The notes below the pieces were generated by a model. It was not told the DNA's origin and did not search any database. It worked only from the letters and a program-made list of their open reading frames with translations. From Mucilaginibacter sp. (GTDB lineage: Bacteria; Bacteroidota; Bacteroidia; Sphingobacteriales; Sphingobacteriaceae), in the NCBI RefSeq assembly GCF_028287845.1, contig NZ_JAQBOW010000128.1, positions 1 to 34,601 of the forward strand: a stretch of 34,601 nt of DNA. The letters are read 5' to 3'. This document shows, in pieces, positions 21,373 to 28,860 of this stretch. Each line of letters begins with the position of its first letter. Position 1 is the stretch's first letter. The translations under genes and the position numbers were made by a program.

Positions 21373-23841
21373 TTACGGCTTTATAGGCGCGATTTTCTTC
21401 ATCGCTGTATCCCTAACAATTTTTTTTACCAGTGTATCCTTAACAACACTATCCCTGCCCATTTTTAAAACAGGTGGTTTAATAATTGTTGAGTCGCTCT
21501 TCAATTTACCGTCGGCGGGTTTTTTAACTTCTGGTTTACCGGTGGGTTTGGCTGCCGATGCTTTAACCGGCTTTTTATAGGCAGATAATATAGCTTCTTT
21601 AGATACAGGCCTGTCTTTAGGCTTCCATATAAAACCTTTTAATACTTTATCATCATCTTTTATTTTGGCAATAGCATTGGCTTTACTTTCATAATTTGAA
21701 TAAAAGTCAAGATTTTTAATGTTCCCATTTTTAAAAGTCGCGTATATTCCTCCACTTACTGTTCTATTCATATCAGTAACCTTATTAGTAACCGAATCGC
21801 GCTTGAAAAATATAGTTTCGGCGTTGCCGCTAATACGTATATTGTTCAATTTATTGTCTTTAAAAATACCGTGCATTGTCCTGCCTCCCGCCTGATTAAA
21901 ATGCAGAGAATCGTTCTTTTCAATATTTACAATAAATGCAGATGGAAACATATCCATGTTATCCAGCTTTTTATTTTTCATTTGCAGATGGATGGTATCC
22001 CCCGATAGTTGCGAGCCCTGCGTCCATATCATCGGGTTTACGTAACAGCGTATGGTAGAGTCGCTGCTGCTATAAAACATAGAATCGGCTTTAGCCTGCA
22101 GGTCTGTTTTAAATAACTTAGCATGATGATGGCCATTTACTATTCTGATTCTCGCGGTATCACTTAAAACTTTTGGTGCAAATAAAGCAAGCGAATCTGC
22201 CTGCCGCTTATCTTTAAGTGAGTCCTGCGCTGTTTTCTTGGGCAGAACCTTTACAACAGTTTTGAGCGGTGCTTTAGCTGCCGGTGCAACGGGTTTATTA
22301 AACGGCGACCCCGGCCTGTTAAAATAATCGGGATGCAAGAAACTGGTGGTATCCCTAGTCCAATGCTTTGGCGCATCAAGGGCTAAAAATTTAGGCGATT
22401 TTTTATAAACGATAGACGGTGCCTTTTTAATCACTTTAATAGAAGTATCGCGATGACTTGCCTGGTATTGGATTTCTTTTAATGCTTTTAATGCTTTAAA
22501 AGTTATAATCTGGGTCTCTAAAGTATCAGCCACAAAAAACAGCGAGTCATACTTAACATTACCGGGTTTTTTAGTTAACGATTTTATGCTGTCTGTAAGT
22601 TTGTTTATGCTTTGTTTAGCAGAGGGTGCTTTAGCGTTTGCCTGTGCGGTGATTTTTTTTGTAACAGAATCAGTTACTCCCTGTAAGGTAAGTTTTTTGT
22701 TAACAACAGCATTCTTATTAATATTTGCCGGAAGTTTTTTTGTAACAGAATCAGTTACTCCCTGTAAAGTAAGTTTTTTGTTAACAACAGCATTCTTATT
22801 AATATTTGCCGGAAGTTTTTTTGTTACAGAATCAGTTATGCCTTTTAAAGTTAATTTTTTGTCGGGCATATGCGCTTTATCCGCAATTATCGTTTTCTGA
22901 TTTTTAAACAAAGAATCGGCGGTTAATTTTTTATCGTTGGTTTTAACCCCTGTAGTATCCTCGGTAACAAATATCATATACGGGTTTTGCGTCATAACCA
23001 TCAGTTCATCGGCCTTATAATACTCTCCCAGATCGCCTTTGATGGCCATTTTCTGCTCTTTATCATCAAATGTAACGTGCCTGGTAGCGCGGCCATAACC
23101 TTTTAGCCTGTCGTAAAATAAGCTATCACCCTTTAAAGATTTAGTCCCCTGGGTATATAAATTGTTTTTTCCAAAAAGGGCCTGTTCTGTAATGGTGTTA
23201 TAGGTGCCATTTTCGGTATATAAATTATCTTTATCCTTGCCAAGTATATTGGTTGGCCCATAAAAATAAGTTATCCTGCTGCCCGAGTTATAGCGCAGGG
23301 TATCTGTTTTTATGACCGCGTCGGGAGTGGTACATACCACATCGTACCTAAAGTATTCATCGCGCGTAAAGGCAAAGTAATAACCATTTTTACTGGTGAG
23401 CGTATTATCCTTGTTTACCAGTTTGCCGCCACCTGTATAGGTACCAATGCGGGTGGCTGTGTTATAAGTAAAATAGTTAGTAGTTAAAATGGCGTCCTTG
23501 TCTATCATTTTAACATGATCTGTTAAAATAGCAACTTTGGTATTGCCGTTATAATTAAGTTTATCCGAATATATATTTAAGGTATCGCCCTGGTTTATAT
23601 TTACATGGCCAAAAGCATCAACCATATTTAGGTCGGGATAAAAATAGGCGCTGTCAGAACGCAGGGTTGAAAAATCCTGTTTAAATACCCCATTATGTAC
23701 CTTCACCGTTTTTTTACCGTTAATTCCGGAAACAGATTCAAGGGAAGTTGAGCTGACCAGATTAACCTTTGATGATTTCTTCTGGCCAAAAACAGCTGCC
23801 GTCGCTAATAAAAACAAGAAGCTTAAAACATATTTATTCAC
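21373..23841 (-). CDS. OstA-like protein (LptA/LptD N-terminal-type domain), outer envelope biogenesis
   Basis: This 822-residue exported protein has a signal peptide (MNKYVLSFLFLLATAAVFGQ) and an OstA-like N-terminal beta-jellyroll (about 25-330). Repeated strands contain DSAYFYPDLNMVDAFGHVNINQGDTL and KYNGNTKVA-type patterns, as in LptA. A Lys/Thr/Ala/Pro-rich linker with three 27-residue repeats (about 325-400) separates it from a second jellyroll region (about 560-750) and a Lys/Pro/Asp-rich tail. Relatives move lipopolysaccharide to the outer membrane. The start is GTG at 23841, with TAATTTTG five bases upstream on the minus strand. It diverges from tilS. Confidence 0.85.
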   Translation of the reverse strand: MNKYVLSFLFLLATAAVFGQKKSSKVNLVSSTSLESVSGINGKKTVKVHNGVFKQDFSTLRSDSAYFYPDLNMVDAFGHVNINQGDTLNIYSDKLNYNGNTKVAILTDHVKMIDKDAILTTNYFTYNTATRIGTYTGGGKLVNKDNTLTSKNGYYFAFTRDEYFRYDVVCTTPDAVIKTDTLRYNSGSRITYFYGPTNILGKDKDNLYTENGTYNTITEQALFGKNNLYTQGTKSLKGDSLFYDRLKGYGRATRHVTFDDKEQKMAIKGDLGEYYKADELMVMTQNPYMIFVTEDTTGVKTNDKKLTADSLFKNQKTIIADKAHMPDKKLTLKGITDSVTKKLPANINKNAVVNKKLTLQGVTDSVTKKLPANINKNAVVNKKLTLQGVTDSVTKKITAQANAKAPSAKQSINKLTDSIKSLTKKPGNVKYDSLFFVADTLETQIITFKALKALKEIQYQASHRDTSIKVIKKAPSIVYKKSPKFLALDAPKHWTRDTTSFLHPDYFNRPGSPFNKPVAPAAKAPLKTVVKVLPKKTAQDSLKDKRQADSLALFAPKVLSDTARIRIVNGHHHAKLFKTDLQAKADSMFYSSSDSTIRCYVNPMIWTQGSQLSGDTIHLQMKNKKLDNMDMFPSAFIVNIEKNDSLHFNQAGGRTMHGIFKDNKLNNIRISGNAETIFFKRDSVTNKVTDMNRTVSGGIYATFKNGNIKNLDFYSNYESKANAIAKIKDDDKVLKGFIWKPKDRPVSKEAILSAYKKPVKASAAKPTGKPEVKKPADGKLKSDSTIIKPPVLKMGRDSVVKDTLVKKIVRDTAMKKIAPIKP
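22661..22865. repeat. 81-base tandem repeat inside the OstA-like gene
   Basis: Three head-to-tail units begin at 22661, 22742 and 22823, each 81 bases (27 codons). The first two differ by a single base; the third is more diverged and stops after about 43 bases. The unit encodes a Lys/Thr/Val-rich linker segment (LTLQGVTDSVTKKLPAN core), so the reading frame is kept whatever the copy number. Confidence 0.9.
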
Positions 23842-23846
23842 TACTG

Positions 23847-23854
23847 CAAAATTA
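23847..23854 (-). promoter_or_regulatory. -7 element TAATTTTG directly before the OstA-like gene
   Basis: On the minus strand TAATTTTG matches TAnnTTTG and ends 5 bases before the GTG start at 23841. No -33 TTTG is visible. It lies only 4 bases from the -33 box of the opposite tilS promoter. Confidence 0.5.
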
Positions 23855-23858
23855 GTTT

Positions 23859-23888
23859 TTTGTTGGGGTTATTAAATTAATAATTTTG
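23859..23888 (+). promoter_or_regulatory. Full Bacteroidota promoter for tilS
   Basis: TTTG at 23859-23862, an 18-base spacer, and TAATTTTG at 23881-23888 match the -33/-7 consensus well. The -7 box touches the first tilS ATG (23889), so transcription should begin at or near the second ATG (23892), giving a leaderless mRNA. Confidence 0.65.
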
Positions 23889-23891
23889 ATG

Positions 23892-25229
23892 ATGCTTCCG
23901 GTTAAAAAATTTACTGATTTTATTGAACAAAATAATTTGTTTGAGCGCGACTGCACCCTGTTGGCTGCTGTAAGCGGGGGCATGGATTCTGTGGTAATGG
24001 TTCATTTATTAAAATCATCCGGTTATAATTTTAGTATCGCTCATTGTAATTTTCAACTTCGCGGCGACGAGGCTAGCGCCGACCAGGAATTTTGCAAACA
24101 ATTGGCTGTTCAAAATAATGCACCGTTCCACACGATAAATTTCGATACCCGGCAATATGCCAATGATAACAAAATATCCATCCAAATGGCCGCGCGAGAG
24201 CTTAGATATCAGTGGTTTGAGCAAATTAGACAGCAAAACAACTATACTACTATCGCGCTCGCGCACCACCAAAACGATGCAATTGAAACTATATTGTTAA
24301 ACCTTGTGCGCGGTACCGGTATAGCGGGCCTGCATGGAATTTTGCCTAAAAACGGATCGCTGGTACGGCCGCTACTATTTTTAGGGCGCGACGAGATATA
24401 TAATATTATTAAGGCCGAGGGAATAAAATATGTTGAAGACAGTTCTAATTCCTCGGTAAAATATGCCCGTAATAAATTAAGGCACGAGGTTATACCCAAA
24501 TTAAAAGAGCTTAACCCGGCTTTGGAACACACGTTCGAGAATAACCTGAAACACTTCAGGGATATGGAAATATTGCTTGAAGTTAGGCTGGATGAATTAA
24601 AAAAAGAATTATTAATTATTAATGGCGATGAGATACATTTGCCATTGGCTGATGTAAAAAAGCTAAACCCCCAACGGTTATTGCTATTTAAACTATTGCA
24701 GGAATATGGTTTTAATGAAACAGCAATTGACGATCTGATATCGTCATTAAATAAACATTCGGGGAAAGTATTTGAAGCAGCCGGGCACATTTTAATACTT
24801 GACCGCGATAAGATCATTCTTACCAAAAGAAATATTACCCGGCACGAGTCGGCAAGCATAGCTGCTTCTGATCATACAATAAATTACGGGCGGTATAAGT
24901 TAACTTTATTACATGATGATACGCCGCTTATTATAAAGGATAATCCATTGGCGGTGTCTGTTGATGCTGAAAAGTTGGTGTATCCGTTAAGCATGCGTAG
25001 TTGGCAGCGAGGCGATAGTTTTTGTCCGCTTGGCATGAAAACCCATAAAAAACTGAGTGATTTTTTCATCGGCCTTAAAATACCATTGCACGAAAAGGGT
25101 GAGATTCCGTTGTTGATAAATGGCAATGGCGAAATTATTTGGATAGGTGGTTACCGGCCAGATGATCGTTATAAAGTAACTAATAACACCAAAAAAGTAA
25201 TTATATTCGAATTGTATAAAGTAAAATGA
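23892..25229 (+). CDS. tilS: tRNA(Ile)-lysidine synthase
   Basis: This protein has 445 residues from ATG 23892. It shows the PP-loop motif AAVSGGMDSVVMVHL near residues 24-38, then AHCNFQLRGDEASADQEF, ALAHHQNDAIETILLNLVRGTGIAGLHGI, and the C-terminal TilS domain (about 365-445, from SMRSWQRGDSFCPLGM). TilS converts cytidine 34 of the AUA-reading tRNA-Ile to lysidine and is essential in most bacteria. Candidate starts are TTG 23886, ATG 23889 and ATG 23892. I chose the last because the TAATTTTG promoter box ends at 23888. The stop overlaps the next ATG (ATGA at 25226). Confidence 0.95.
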   Translation: MLPVKKFTDFIEQNNLFERDCTLLAAVSGGMDSVVMVHLLKSSGYNFSIAHCNFQLRGDEASADQEFCKQLAVQNNAPFHTINFDTRQYANDNKISIQMAARELRYQWFEQIRQQNNYTTIALAHHQNDAIETILLNLVRGTGIAGLHGILPKNGSLVRPLLFLGRDEIYNIIKAEGIKYVEDSSNSSVKYARNKLRHEVIPKLKELNPALEHTFENNLKHFRDMEILLEVRLDELKKELLIINGDEIHLPLADVKKLNPQRLLLFKLLQEYGFNETAIDDLISSLNKHSGKVFEAAGHILILDRDKIILTKRNITRHESASIAASDHTINYGRYKLTLLHDDTPLIIKDNPLAVSVDAEKLVYPLSMRSWQRGDSFCPLGMKTHKKLSDFFIGLKIPLHEKGEIPLLINGNGEIIWIGGYRPDDRYKVTNNTKKVIIFELYKVK

Positions 25230-25708
25230 GCGAAAAAATAGTTTTTACAGAAAACCAATACCTGGGCAGGGAATTTATACCCATTACGATACGTTTAGTA
25301 TTAGCAATATTTTGCTTTGCCGTTTATGCTTTAACTGCCCCGGATGATAAAAATGGCGATCTGCTGGCTGTTGTGGGGTTTGCTATCCTTATAATTTCTA
25401 TTATAATGGGATTCCTGCTGCATTTTCGTACCCGGGTAGAAAACAAAAGTATTTTGCTGAATGGCTTATGGACAACCCGCCTGGTTAAGATAGACCTTAA
25501 CAGCATAGTAAAAGTTGAAAAAGCACCATATAGCCGCTACCTGTTTAATAACCCGGTATATAACCTGCATAATAAGGGTACCATACGTTTTTTTGCCGCG
25601 GGTAAAGAAGCTATCCATCTTACAGACAGGGATGGGCTGGTGTACATTATTGGCTCGCAACACCCTAATGAATTATTAAGAGCCATACAGGAAGAGATGA
25701 AGGATTAA
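25226..25708 (+). CDS. Small membrane protein with PH-like C-terminal domain
   Basis: This 160-residue protein has two N-terminal membrane helices (about residues 19-38 and 47-65) followed by a predicted beta-rich domain (about 70-158). That domain includes TRVENKSILLNGLWTTRLVKI and GTIRFFAAGKEAIHLTDRDGLVYIIGS. The layout resembles bacterial PH-domain membrane proteins, though I cannot name a family with certainty. It overlaps the tilS stop by ATGA, so translation is coupled to tilS. No catalytic residues are visible. Confidence 0.75.
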   Translation: MSEKIVFTENQYLGREFIPITIRLVLAIFCFAVYALTAPDDKNGDLLAVVGFAILIISIIMGFLLHFRTRVENKSILLNGLWTTRLVKIDLNSIVKVEKAPYSRYLFNNPVYNLHNKGTIRFFAAGKEAIHLTDRDGLVYIIGSQHPNELLRAIQEEMKD

Positions 25709-25791
25709 GTTGGCAGCTTTTAATTAGCAGTGGGCACAAAGTAAAATGGCAATCTGCATAATGCAAACTGCCCACTTAAAGCTGCAAACTT
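25707..25791. terminator. Long interrupted hairpin between converging genes
   Basis: AAGTTGGCAGCTTT (25707-25720) pairs with AAAGCTGCAAACTT (25778-25791) with one mismatch, and an inner stem AGTGGGCA (25729-25736) pairs with TGCCCACT (25769-25776). Together they fold almost the whole gap between the converging genes. There is no long T tract, so this may be a palindromic repeat that also limits read-through. Confidence 0.5.
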
Positions 25792-25797
25792 AAGAGT

Positions 25798-26760
25798 TTA
25801 TTTCTTTAATCCAATTTCGCGTAACCGCTCATCCAAATATTCGCCGGCGGTTATATCGGTATATTTTTTAGGATGCTCAGCATCAACGGTAGATGATAAT
25901 GAAGTTAGGTCCATGTTTGATACCGGGTGCAAAAAGAACGGTACCGAATAGCGTGAATTCTTCATCAGCTCGCGCGGCGGGTTAACCACCCTATGTGTGG
26001 TTGATTTAAGTTTGTTATTAGTTAAACGCTGCAGCATATCGCCTACATTAACCACTAAATCTTCGCCATGCGCTTTTACAGGGAACCATTGTCCTTCGCG
26101 GGTTAACAACTCCAGCCCATCGGCACTTGCACCAATAAGTAAGGTTATCAGGTTAATATCCTCATGCGCGCCGGCACGCACCGCATCGGCAGGTACAGAG
26201 TCCGGGTCCTCAATAGGAAAATAATGTAAAGTGCGCAGTATAGAGTTGCCGTTATGTACCTTATCATCAAAATAATTTTCGTTAAGGCCCAGGTATACTG
26301 CAATAGCGCGCAATAAATATACGCCCGCGCCTTCTAGTTTTTTGTAAACATCAAGCGTTGTAGTATTAAAAGCAGGCAGCTCTTTCACTACCAGGTTATC
26401 CGGGTAATCTTCCTTAAGAGTGGCGTCATCAGTAACGGTTTGGCCTATTTGCCAAAACTCTTTCAAATCGGGGGTTTTAAAACCTTTGGCTGTTTCTTTT
26501 CCCTTACCGGTATAACCACGCTGGCCCGCAAGGTCTGGTATCTCGTAGCTTGATTTAATGCTATCAGGCAAGGCAAAAAGCGCTTTAACCTGTGCATATA
26601 GTTCATCAATTAATGTTTTACTTAGACCATGATTGGTTATGGTGACAAAGCCGGTTTCATTAAAAGCTTTTCCAATATCGTCCGAAAATTGCTTACGCTC
26701 CGCAGCATTACCGTTGGTGTAAGTATTCAGATCAAGGCGTGGAATGTTTACTGTACTCAT
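25798..26760 (-). CDS. 2-oxoglutarate/Fe(II)-dependent oxygenase (isopenicillin N synthase-like)
   Basis: This 320-residue protein has the DIOX_N region (about 5-120, IPRLDLNTY and ETGFVTITNHG) and a C-terminal jellyroll. The iron ligands are His199, Asp201 (AHEDINLITLL) and His256 (STTHRVVNPP), and the 2-oxoglutarate pair R-x-S is at Arg270/Ser272. The whole family signature is therefore intact. Relatives include IPNS, plant-type hydroxylases and ethylene-forming enzymes; the substrate is not predictable. It is a single-gene leftward unit with a 238-base AT-rich gap upstream that shows no exact TAnnTTTG for either flanking gene. Confidence 0.9.
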   Translation of the reverse strand: MSTVNIPRLDLNTYTNGNAAERKQFSDDIGKAFNETGFVTITNHGLSKTLIDELYAQVKALFALPDSIKSSYEIPDLAGQRGYTGKGKETAKGFKTPDLKEFWQIGQTVTDDATLKEDYPDNLVVKELPAFNTTTLDVYKKLEGAGVYLLRAIAVYLGLNENYFDDKVHNGNSILRTLHYFPIEDPDSVPADAVRAGAHEDINLITLLIGASADGLELLTREGQWFPVKAHGEDLVVNVGDMLQRLTNNKLKSTTHRVVNPPRELMKNSRYSVPFFLHPVSNMDLTSLSSTVDAEHPKKYTDITAGEYLDERLREIGLKK

Positions 26761-26998
26761 AATATTATGAAATAAATAATAAATGTAAAAATATTCAAAT
26801 TAAAAAGTTTGGTATAAAAGTGCTAAAGTTTGTTGAATGTAACTAACTGTTTTATTTGCTACAGCTATCTTTTTATATATTTAGGCATATTATAGCCGTG
26901 TTCTTTTTTATTTAAAACAATTGCCCAACTAAACGTTTTATATTTTACCATGTCAAAAAAATAAACCAATAATAAATCTAAATGCAAATATTAAAACT

Positions 26999-28714
26999 AT
27001 GAAAATATTAACTAAAATATGGGGTATTGGCCTGTTGGCATTGTTGCTGATAGTAGCCGCCCCACGTAAAAGCCTTGCACAGGGTGGAGATATTTCTGAG
27101 CAGGACTTTTATGATAACTTACAACCTTATGGTACCTGGATAAGCGACCCCCAATATGGCGATGTTTGGGTACCCGATGTAGATGAGGATTTTAGGCCCT
27201 ATGCCACACAAGGGCACTGGGTATTAACCGAATATGGTAATACCTGGGTATCAGACTACCCATGGGGATGGGCCACGTTCCACTATGGCCGTTGGCGCTA
27301 TGATGATTATTACGGCTGGGAATGGATCCCCGGTTATGAATGGGCACCTGCATGGGTTAGCTGGCGCCATGGCGGTGGCTACTATGGCTGGGCGCCTTTA
27401 ATGCCGGGCATTAGTATTAGTTTATCATTCGGCAGCGGGTATCGCGCGCCTGATACCTATTGGTCATTCGCACCCGAGGGATATATTAACCGGCCAAATA
27501 TTTATAATTATTATGTACCGCATAATAGGGTAGTAAATATCATTAATCGTACAACTATAGTTAATAATACTTATGTAAATGGTGGCCGCCGTTATATTGC
27601 CGGCCCGGGGGCAACCGATATTCAGCGCTATACACACCAGCGCCCGCAAGTTTATTCTATAAACAATGCTGATAGGCCGGGTGCCATGCGTGTGCAAAAT
27701 AATTCGGTTAATATATTCAGACCGGCAGTTAGGCGTGCCCCTGATGCCCGTCCTGCCCGGGTGGTTGATGCAAACGCCTACAAACAACAAAATCCTAACC
27801 AGGGCATAGCCCGCAGAGGACCGGGCGGTGCAGCCGGATTTGACCATGTCAATGCTTCAAAATTGGCTACTGTTGCCCGCAATGCTAATGCCGATAATAA
27901 CGTAGTGCGTGTAAACCCACGTCCTGATAACAGGCCTAATCCCGGTCAGCAGGGTAACCGCCAGGGTCAATTTGGAAATCGGGCTAATCAGGGGCAACCG
28001 GGTAATAATCCTAATACGGTACAACCGGGTAATCAGCCGAATGATGGTCAACCGGCCAATCGTCGCGGGCGTCCTGAAAACCGACCTAACGTAACGCCTC
28101 CGGCCCAACAGCCAAGTAACGACGCGCAAATACAACAGCAGCAACAGGCGCAACGCGCTCAACGGCAGCAAGCACAGCCACAACCGGGTCAAGCTCAGCA
28201 ACAGCAGCAACAAGCACAAAGAGATCAACAACGTGCACAACAGCAGCAAGCTCAACAGGGACAGGCTCAACAGCAGCAGCAAGCACAAAGAGATCAACAA
28301 CGTGCCCAAAGGCAACAAGCTCAACAGGGACAGGCTCAACAGGGACAGGCTCAACAAGCTCAGCAACAGCAAGCACAAAGAGATCAACAACGTGCCCAAC
28401 AGCAGCAAGCTCAACAGGGACAGGCTCAGCAAGCCCAGCAACAGCAGCAGCAACGTGCCCAAAGGCAACAAGCTCAACAGGGACAGGCTCAGCAACAGCA
28501 GCAACAAGCACAAAGAGATCAACAAAGGCAGCAAGCACAACAGCAGCAGGGACAGCAACAGGCGCAACAGCAACAACGTCAGCAACAGCAACAAGCCCAG
28601 CAACAGCAGCGTCAACAACAACAACAACAGCAGCAAAGGCCACAGCAGGAGCAACAAAAGCAAAGGCAACCTCCTCCTCCGCCAAAAGAAGAGCCGCCAA
28701 AGCAGCCTAATTAA
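26999..28714 (+). CDS. Exported DUF6600 protein with long glutamine-rich tail
   Basis: This 571-residue protein has a signal peptide ending near residue 28 (SLAQ). Residues about 35-150 are rich in Trp, Tyr and Gly with repeated Y-G-x-W, W-x-P and YXWGXW-like patterns, typical of DUF6600. A basic Asn/Pro/Arg-rich linker (about 215-365) follows, then about 200 residues of mostly Gln, Ala and Arg (about 375-560), ending in a Pro/Lys-rich tip. The tail is built from imperfect units around AQRDQQRAQ and QQGQAQQ. Length variation of such tails is expected. All reading frames look open across the tail because of CAG/CAA repeats. The role is unknown; a surface or periplasmic structural protein is plausible. 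Confidence 0.85.
   Translation: MKILTKIWGIGLLALLLIVAAPRKSLAQGGDISEQDFYDNLQPYGTWISDPQYGDVWVPDVDEDFRPYATQGHWVLTEYGNTWVSDYPWGWATFHYGRWRYDDYYGWEWIPGYEWAPAWVSWRHGGGYYGWAPLMPGISISLSFGSGYRAPDTYWSFAPEGYINRPNIYNYYVPHNRVVNIINRTTIVNNTYVNGGRRYIAGPGATDIQRYTHQRPQVYSINNADRPGAMRVQNNSVNIFRPAVRRAPDARPARVVDANAYKQQNPNQGIARRGPGGAAGFDHVNASKLATVARNANADNNVVRVNPRPDNRPNPGQQGNRQGQFGNRANQGQPGNNPNTVQPGNQPNDGQPANRRGRPENRPNVTPPAQQPSNDAQIQQQQQAQRAQRQQAQPQPGQAQQQQQQAQRDQQRAQQQQAQQGQAQQQQQAQRDQQRAQRQQAQQGQAQQGQAQQAQQQQAQRDQQRAQQQQAQQGQAQQAQQQQQQRAQRQQAQQGQAQQQQQQAQRDQQRQQAQQQQGQQQAQQQQRQQQQQAQQQQRQQQQQQQQRPQQEQQKQRQPPPPPKEEPPKQPN
28130..28660 (+). repeat. CAG/CAA-rich low-complexity repeat region
   Basis: The segment encoding the Gln-rich tail contains four copies of an AGCACAAAGAGATCAACAA core starting near 28212, 28282, 28372 and 28507, with interspersed CAACAGGGACAGGCT units. 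Distances are multiples of three within reading error, so repeat gain or loss would keep the frame. Confidence 0.8.
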
Positions 28715-28724
28715 TTATTTAATG

Positions 28725-28764
28725 TGAAAAAAAGGCCTGCACCTGTAAACAGTGTGCAGGCCTT
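28725..28764 (-). terminator. Intrinsic terminator of the ammonium transporter gene
   Basis: AAGGCCTGCAC (28732-28742) pairs with GTGCAGGCCTT (28754-28764), with an inner CTGT-AA-ACAG stem. On the minus strand the hairpin is followed by a U run from the A tract at 28727-28733. The canonical direction therefore serves the leftward amt gene; it may also stop the converging DUF6600 transcript. Confidence 0.75.
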
Positions 28765-28860
28765 CACATTTAACCGCTCAACAACAGACGACTAAATTTC
28801 CTTGTAGTTTTCACACTACCTAAATGCTGTTAACTCCATAATTGCGACCAACAACAAAAA

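Noticed and set aside
22586..22900. Rightward frame with a hydrophobic repeated sequence inside the OstA-like gene.
   Set aside because: It is the complementary reading of the 81-base tandem repeat within a clear leftward gene.
24242..24859. Leftward 205-codon frame inside tilS.
   Set aside because: It has no recognisable domain and lies wholly within the well-supported tilS gene.
27857..28727. Long leucine/valine/alanine-rich and asparagine/serine-rich frames on both strands across the Gln-rich tail.
   Set aside because: They are frame shadows of CAG/CAA repeats; the coding frame with signal peptide and DUF6600 domain explains the region.
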